Assembly (NCBI GenBank): GCA_032718475.1
Contig: JAUCBJ010008573.1
Coordinates: 1-21,970, forward strand
Reading direction: 5' to 3'
DNA: 21,970 nt
Origin: Nemertoderma westbladi
Taxonomy: Eukaryota > Xenacoelomorpha > Nemertodermatida > Nemertodermatidae
Numbering within the stretch: the first letter of the stretch is position 1; each line of letters opens with the position of its first letter. The position numbers were made by a program, and so were the translations under genes. This document shows, piece by piece, positions 19,721-21,970 of the stretch. Under the pieces are notes generated by a model, which made no database searches, was not told where the DNA came from, and saw nothing but the letters and a program-made list of their open reading frames with translations.

Positions 19721-19990
19721 GGATGTAAACCATAGACTTCGTTACATTGCCACTGGGAGGGATGTAAACCATAGACTTCGTTACATTGCCACTGGGAGGG
19801 ATGTAAACCATAGACTTTGTTACATTGCCACTGGGAGGGATGTAAACCATAGACTTTGTTACATTGCCACTGGGAGGGATGTAAACCATAGACTTCGTTA
19901 CATTGTCACTAGGGATGTAAACCATAGACTCGGTTACATTGTCACTAGGGATGTAAACCATAGACTCGGTAACATTGCTACTGGGAGGAG
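19721..19990. repeat. 39/36-bp minisatellite abutting PHYHD1
   Basis: GGATGTAAAC starts at 19721, 19760, 19799, 19838, 19877, 19913 and 19949: four periods of 39 and two of 36. The shorter units lack three bases (ACTGGGAGGG becomes ACTAGGG). The array begins at the base after the conserved PHYHD1 frame. All lengths are multiples of three, so the minus strand has an open repetitive frame (MVYIPPSGNVTKS-type units), but it is not the PHYHD1 frame. Confidence 0.95.
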
Positions 19991-20756
19991 TGTCAAAAAA
20001 ATAAAAAGTCAGTTTGCTTTACTATTTATCCTGCTTAGTTTATATAATAAAATATAAAGTCGGTTAGAAAAAAGACACTTTAATAATTTTTAAAACTTTT
20101 TTTTCCATATCTTGGGGTTGAGGTGAGTCTGTTGATATAACCTTCATATTCATATTCATAAAAATGGACGGACGAGCTATAGCTTCGGATAAGTTTACAT
20201 GATATACAGTACATAGGCTACGTAGATAAACACATAAAACTTTTACAGTAGAAGGCCTGTAATCTGTAACTGTAATCAATGATGTAGTTTGATTGATTAG
20301 TTGATTGAACAATTAGATTAATTTGCACTAAATAAAACAATAAAGCAATAACTAAATAATGGATAATAATATAATAAACAATTACAGTGCCGGGCGTTTT
20401 ACCTGTAATCTTGATATGCTTAGATTATGACTAAATGTTTTATTCAAATGTAGAAATATTGAATTAAAAGGAAGAGTCATCAACATTGCATAGAAAGAAT
20501 AATTACTCATTGATAATCACATCTTGTTCGGTCGGGTTTCACTCAACCCCAAACCCGGTACCCTATGGCGACAGACCCTTCAACATATTTATCCTCTCCC
20601 ATTCAGTCTCTTGGTTTCTCAAGTAAACACATCCCAAAACAATTTAATATAATGTCAAATACTGTAGTTGATATCATATACTGGTCAATTGTTTCATTTT
20701 TGAATAATCTTTAGGCCCTACATCAAATGTTTGAATGTCACTTTGGTGAACTAAAT
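19991..20756. other. Gene-free stretch
   Basis: No gene is supported. A GC-richer patch lies at about 20525-20580 (CGGTCGGGTTTCACTCAACC region). If PHYHD1 has an upstream exon inside the window, it would be here or beyond; I could not find a convincing one. Confidence 0.45.
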
Positions 20757-21075
20757 TTACGTAGGGAGGTCATTGTTAATGACCACGTAGGGGGAGGATA
20801 CGTAGGAGGTTATTGTTAATGACCAAGTATGGAGGATACGTAGGAGGTTATTGTTAATGACCACGTAGGGAGGATACGTAGGAGGCTTTTGTTAATGACC
20901 ACGTAGGGAGGATACGTAGGAGGGTATTGTTTATGACCACGTAGGGAGGATACGTAGGAGGTCATTGTTAATGACCACGTAGGGAGGATACGTAGGAGGT
21001 TATTGTTAATGACCACGTAGGGAGGATACGTAGGAGGTCATTGTTAATGACCACGTAGGGAGGATACGTATGAGA
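20757..21075. repeat. 38-bp minisatellite with a hairpin per unit, eight units
   Basis: TTGTTAAT-type cores start at 20773, 20813, 20851, 20889, 20927, 20965, 21003 and 21041: one 40-base period, then exact 38s. Several units contain the perfect inverted repeat GGTCATT-GTT-AATGACC, and most carry the palindrome TACGTA. Others have a mismatched arm (GGTTATT or GGCTTTT). Confidence 0.95.
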
Positions 21076-21231
21076 ACATAAATATCTGTAATTATCATAT
21101 TTTGGATAAAAAGTAGCACTTTTTCCGTCAGCGAGTGTTATAAAAAAGAGGGATAACGCTAGCAAGATAGCTAGCTATCTTTTCAATGATTATTGGGCAG
21201 TATAAAGGGTAGATGCTAAATTCACTCCACA

Positions 21232-21259
21232 GACTTGACTTGACTTGACTTGACTTGAC
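21232..21259 (+). repeat. (ACTTG)5 microsatellite
   Basis: Five pentamers, ending in ACG. It borders the GC-rich patch that follows. Confidence 0.9.
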
Positions 21260-21269
21260 GTAGGGCCTA

Positions 21270-21531
21270 TTCGAAAGTTAATTATGTCTGGATCGGGTTG
21301 CCCTTGCGCCTCCAAGGACCATGTCGAGGCCGTAATTTCGGCGTTTGAGGAAGTTGGTGGCTTCCAGTACACCGTGCGTATCACGTAGGTCCCGTTATCC
21401 CAATTCTGGGACCCGGATCCGGGTGTGTTCGTCGGTGCGCCATACACGCACTGGATGACACGTGGAATGGGCGGAGTTCCTGACGTCGGCATACCGTTCG
21501 TCAGTGTGGCTCGCCAACGACGGTTTTGCAT
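21270..21531 (-). CDS. Possible coding exon, family not recognised
   Basis: The minus strand is open for about 113 codons (to 21190). The part from 21531 to about 21270 is clearly GC-richer than its surroundings and gives a balanced, non-repetitive protein with regularly spaced aromatic residues: RRWRATLTNG, NWDNGTYVIRTVYWKPP and TWSLEAQGQPDP. Both plus and minus alternatives are interrupted sooner. Upstream on the minus strand, TTCTGTGGTAG near 21552 could be a 3' splice site in this frame. The last codons before 21190 run into the ACTTG microsatellite and are probably not coding. The pattern of Trp and Tyr suggests a beta-rich extracellular domain, but this is a guess. It could also be a transposon-derived exon or a chance frame. 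Confidence 0.35.
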
Positions 21532-21539
21532 ATTTGCAA

Positions 21540-21868
21540 AGGACTACCACAGAAATGTATGTGAACTTTATTATTATATAGTGTTCTTTGTTCTAGAGCT
21601 CTACAGCTCTACGAACTATTAGTAGTACCGGTACTATTTATTAGTACCGGTAAAATATTTCTACTAAATCTTACTTTGTAGGCCTATGACACATATATTT
21701 ATGGTGATTAGGTGATATACAATACATGTACCACATACACGGACACGATACACGTGTACGGTACAGAGTGGTTTGCTATACAAACCTCAATGAATACTGC
21801 TCACTGTGATTGATTTAAACACATCCTTGAATATTATTCTCAAATTTTAATAATTTATAATAATATAG
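21540..21868. other. Gene-free stretch
   Basis: No gene is supported. AGTACCGGTACT and TAGTACCGGTA occur at about 21624-21652, and TAGGCCTA at 21679. Confidence 0.5.
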
Positions 21869-21970
21869 CAGTGGCGTGGTGGCCATACATCTGTTCGGGA
21901 AAATTCCCGTGGCCCCCCTTGACGATCTGGGCCCCTGCGGGCCCCCCCAGGGTAGAAAATTATATTGATG
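21869..21970. mobile_element. Possible hAT-like transposon terminus, cut by the window end
   Basis: The sequence starts CAGTGGCGTGG and quickly becomes rich in G and C runs (GGCCCCCC, GGGCCCC, GGGCCCCCCC) after AT-rich DNA. Many animal hAT elements begin CAGTGGCG. The preceding 8 bases, TAATATAG, would be the target-site duplication, which can be tested only with sequence beyond the window. Confidence 0.4.

Noticed and set aside
20816-21165. 66- and 65-codon minus-strand repetitive frames
   Set aside because: Arise from the 38-bp minisatellite.
1-21970. CRISPR array or prokaryotic operon
   Set aside because: Tandem arrays have no unique spacers, and the gene content is clearly animal nuclear.

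Overview
This is nuclear DNA of an animal. It is AT-rich, has no operon-like gene spacing, and carries LINE retrotransposons, tRNA-derived SINE pieces, many minisatellites, a mitochondrial-type Mn superoxide dismutase with a transit peptide, and a PHYHD1-type dioxygenase. The frequent 8-bp palindrome TAGGCCTA and the mix of LINE and foldback elements suggest a marine or other invertebrate, but I cannot name a species or phylum from the sequence.

Layout. 1-2940: gene-free, with a 49-bp direct repeat carrying a hairpin and a nine-copy 35-bp minisatellite. 2943-5160: a 5'-truncated, frameshifted RTE-like LINE with a (TAG)n tail, followed by a decayed 20-bp tandem array and two poly-C tracts. 5160-6690: a tRNA-derived SINE head and an (AAC)n run. 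6686-7509: an 806-bp foldback element with two opposed hexanucleotide arms, matching termini and a 9-bp target-site duplication. 7660-7775: a 24-bp minisatellite. 9327-11400: fragments of a second LINE family on both strands, with an AT-rich decayed long tandem array between them. 11801-12145: a third, internally deleted RTE-like fragment and a tRNA-like SINE piece. 12201-12318: a perfect 59-bp duplication.

Genes. Two host genes are recognisable, both on the minus strand. SOD2 (12727-13395) is complete in one uninterrupted frame. PHYHD1 (18887-19720) is also uninterrupted but lacks its first ~14 residues; the conserved sequence stops exactly where a 39-bp minisatellite begins. A third possible exon lies at 21270-21531, minus strand, with no family recognised.

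Between the two genes lies a second large inverted-repeat element (arms about 13553-13928 and 14248-14632). Its outer end has been copied in tandem (14565-14928). Directly against it is the best-preserved RTE-like LINE (about 14929-17113, minus strand, open for 716 codons but without its endonuclease). That LINE in turn abuts a 90-bp minisatellite arranged A-A-B-A-B. The right end of the window holds a 38-bp minisatellite with a hairpin in each unit, and a possible hAT-like transposon terminus cut by the window edge.

The two genes do not form a pathway; they are unrelated neighbours in repeat-rich DNA. The most notable object is the foldback element at 6695-7500. Its terminal 10-mer GGATGTAAAC recurs at the start of the minisatellite that interrupts PHYHD1.
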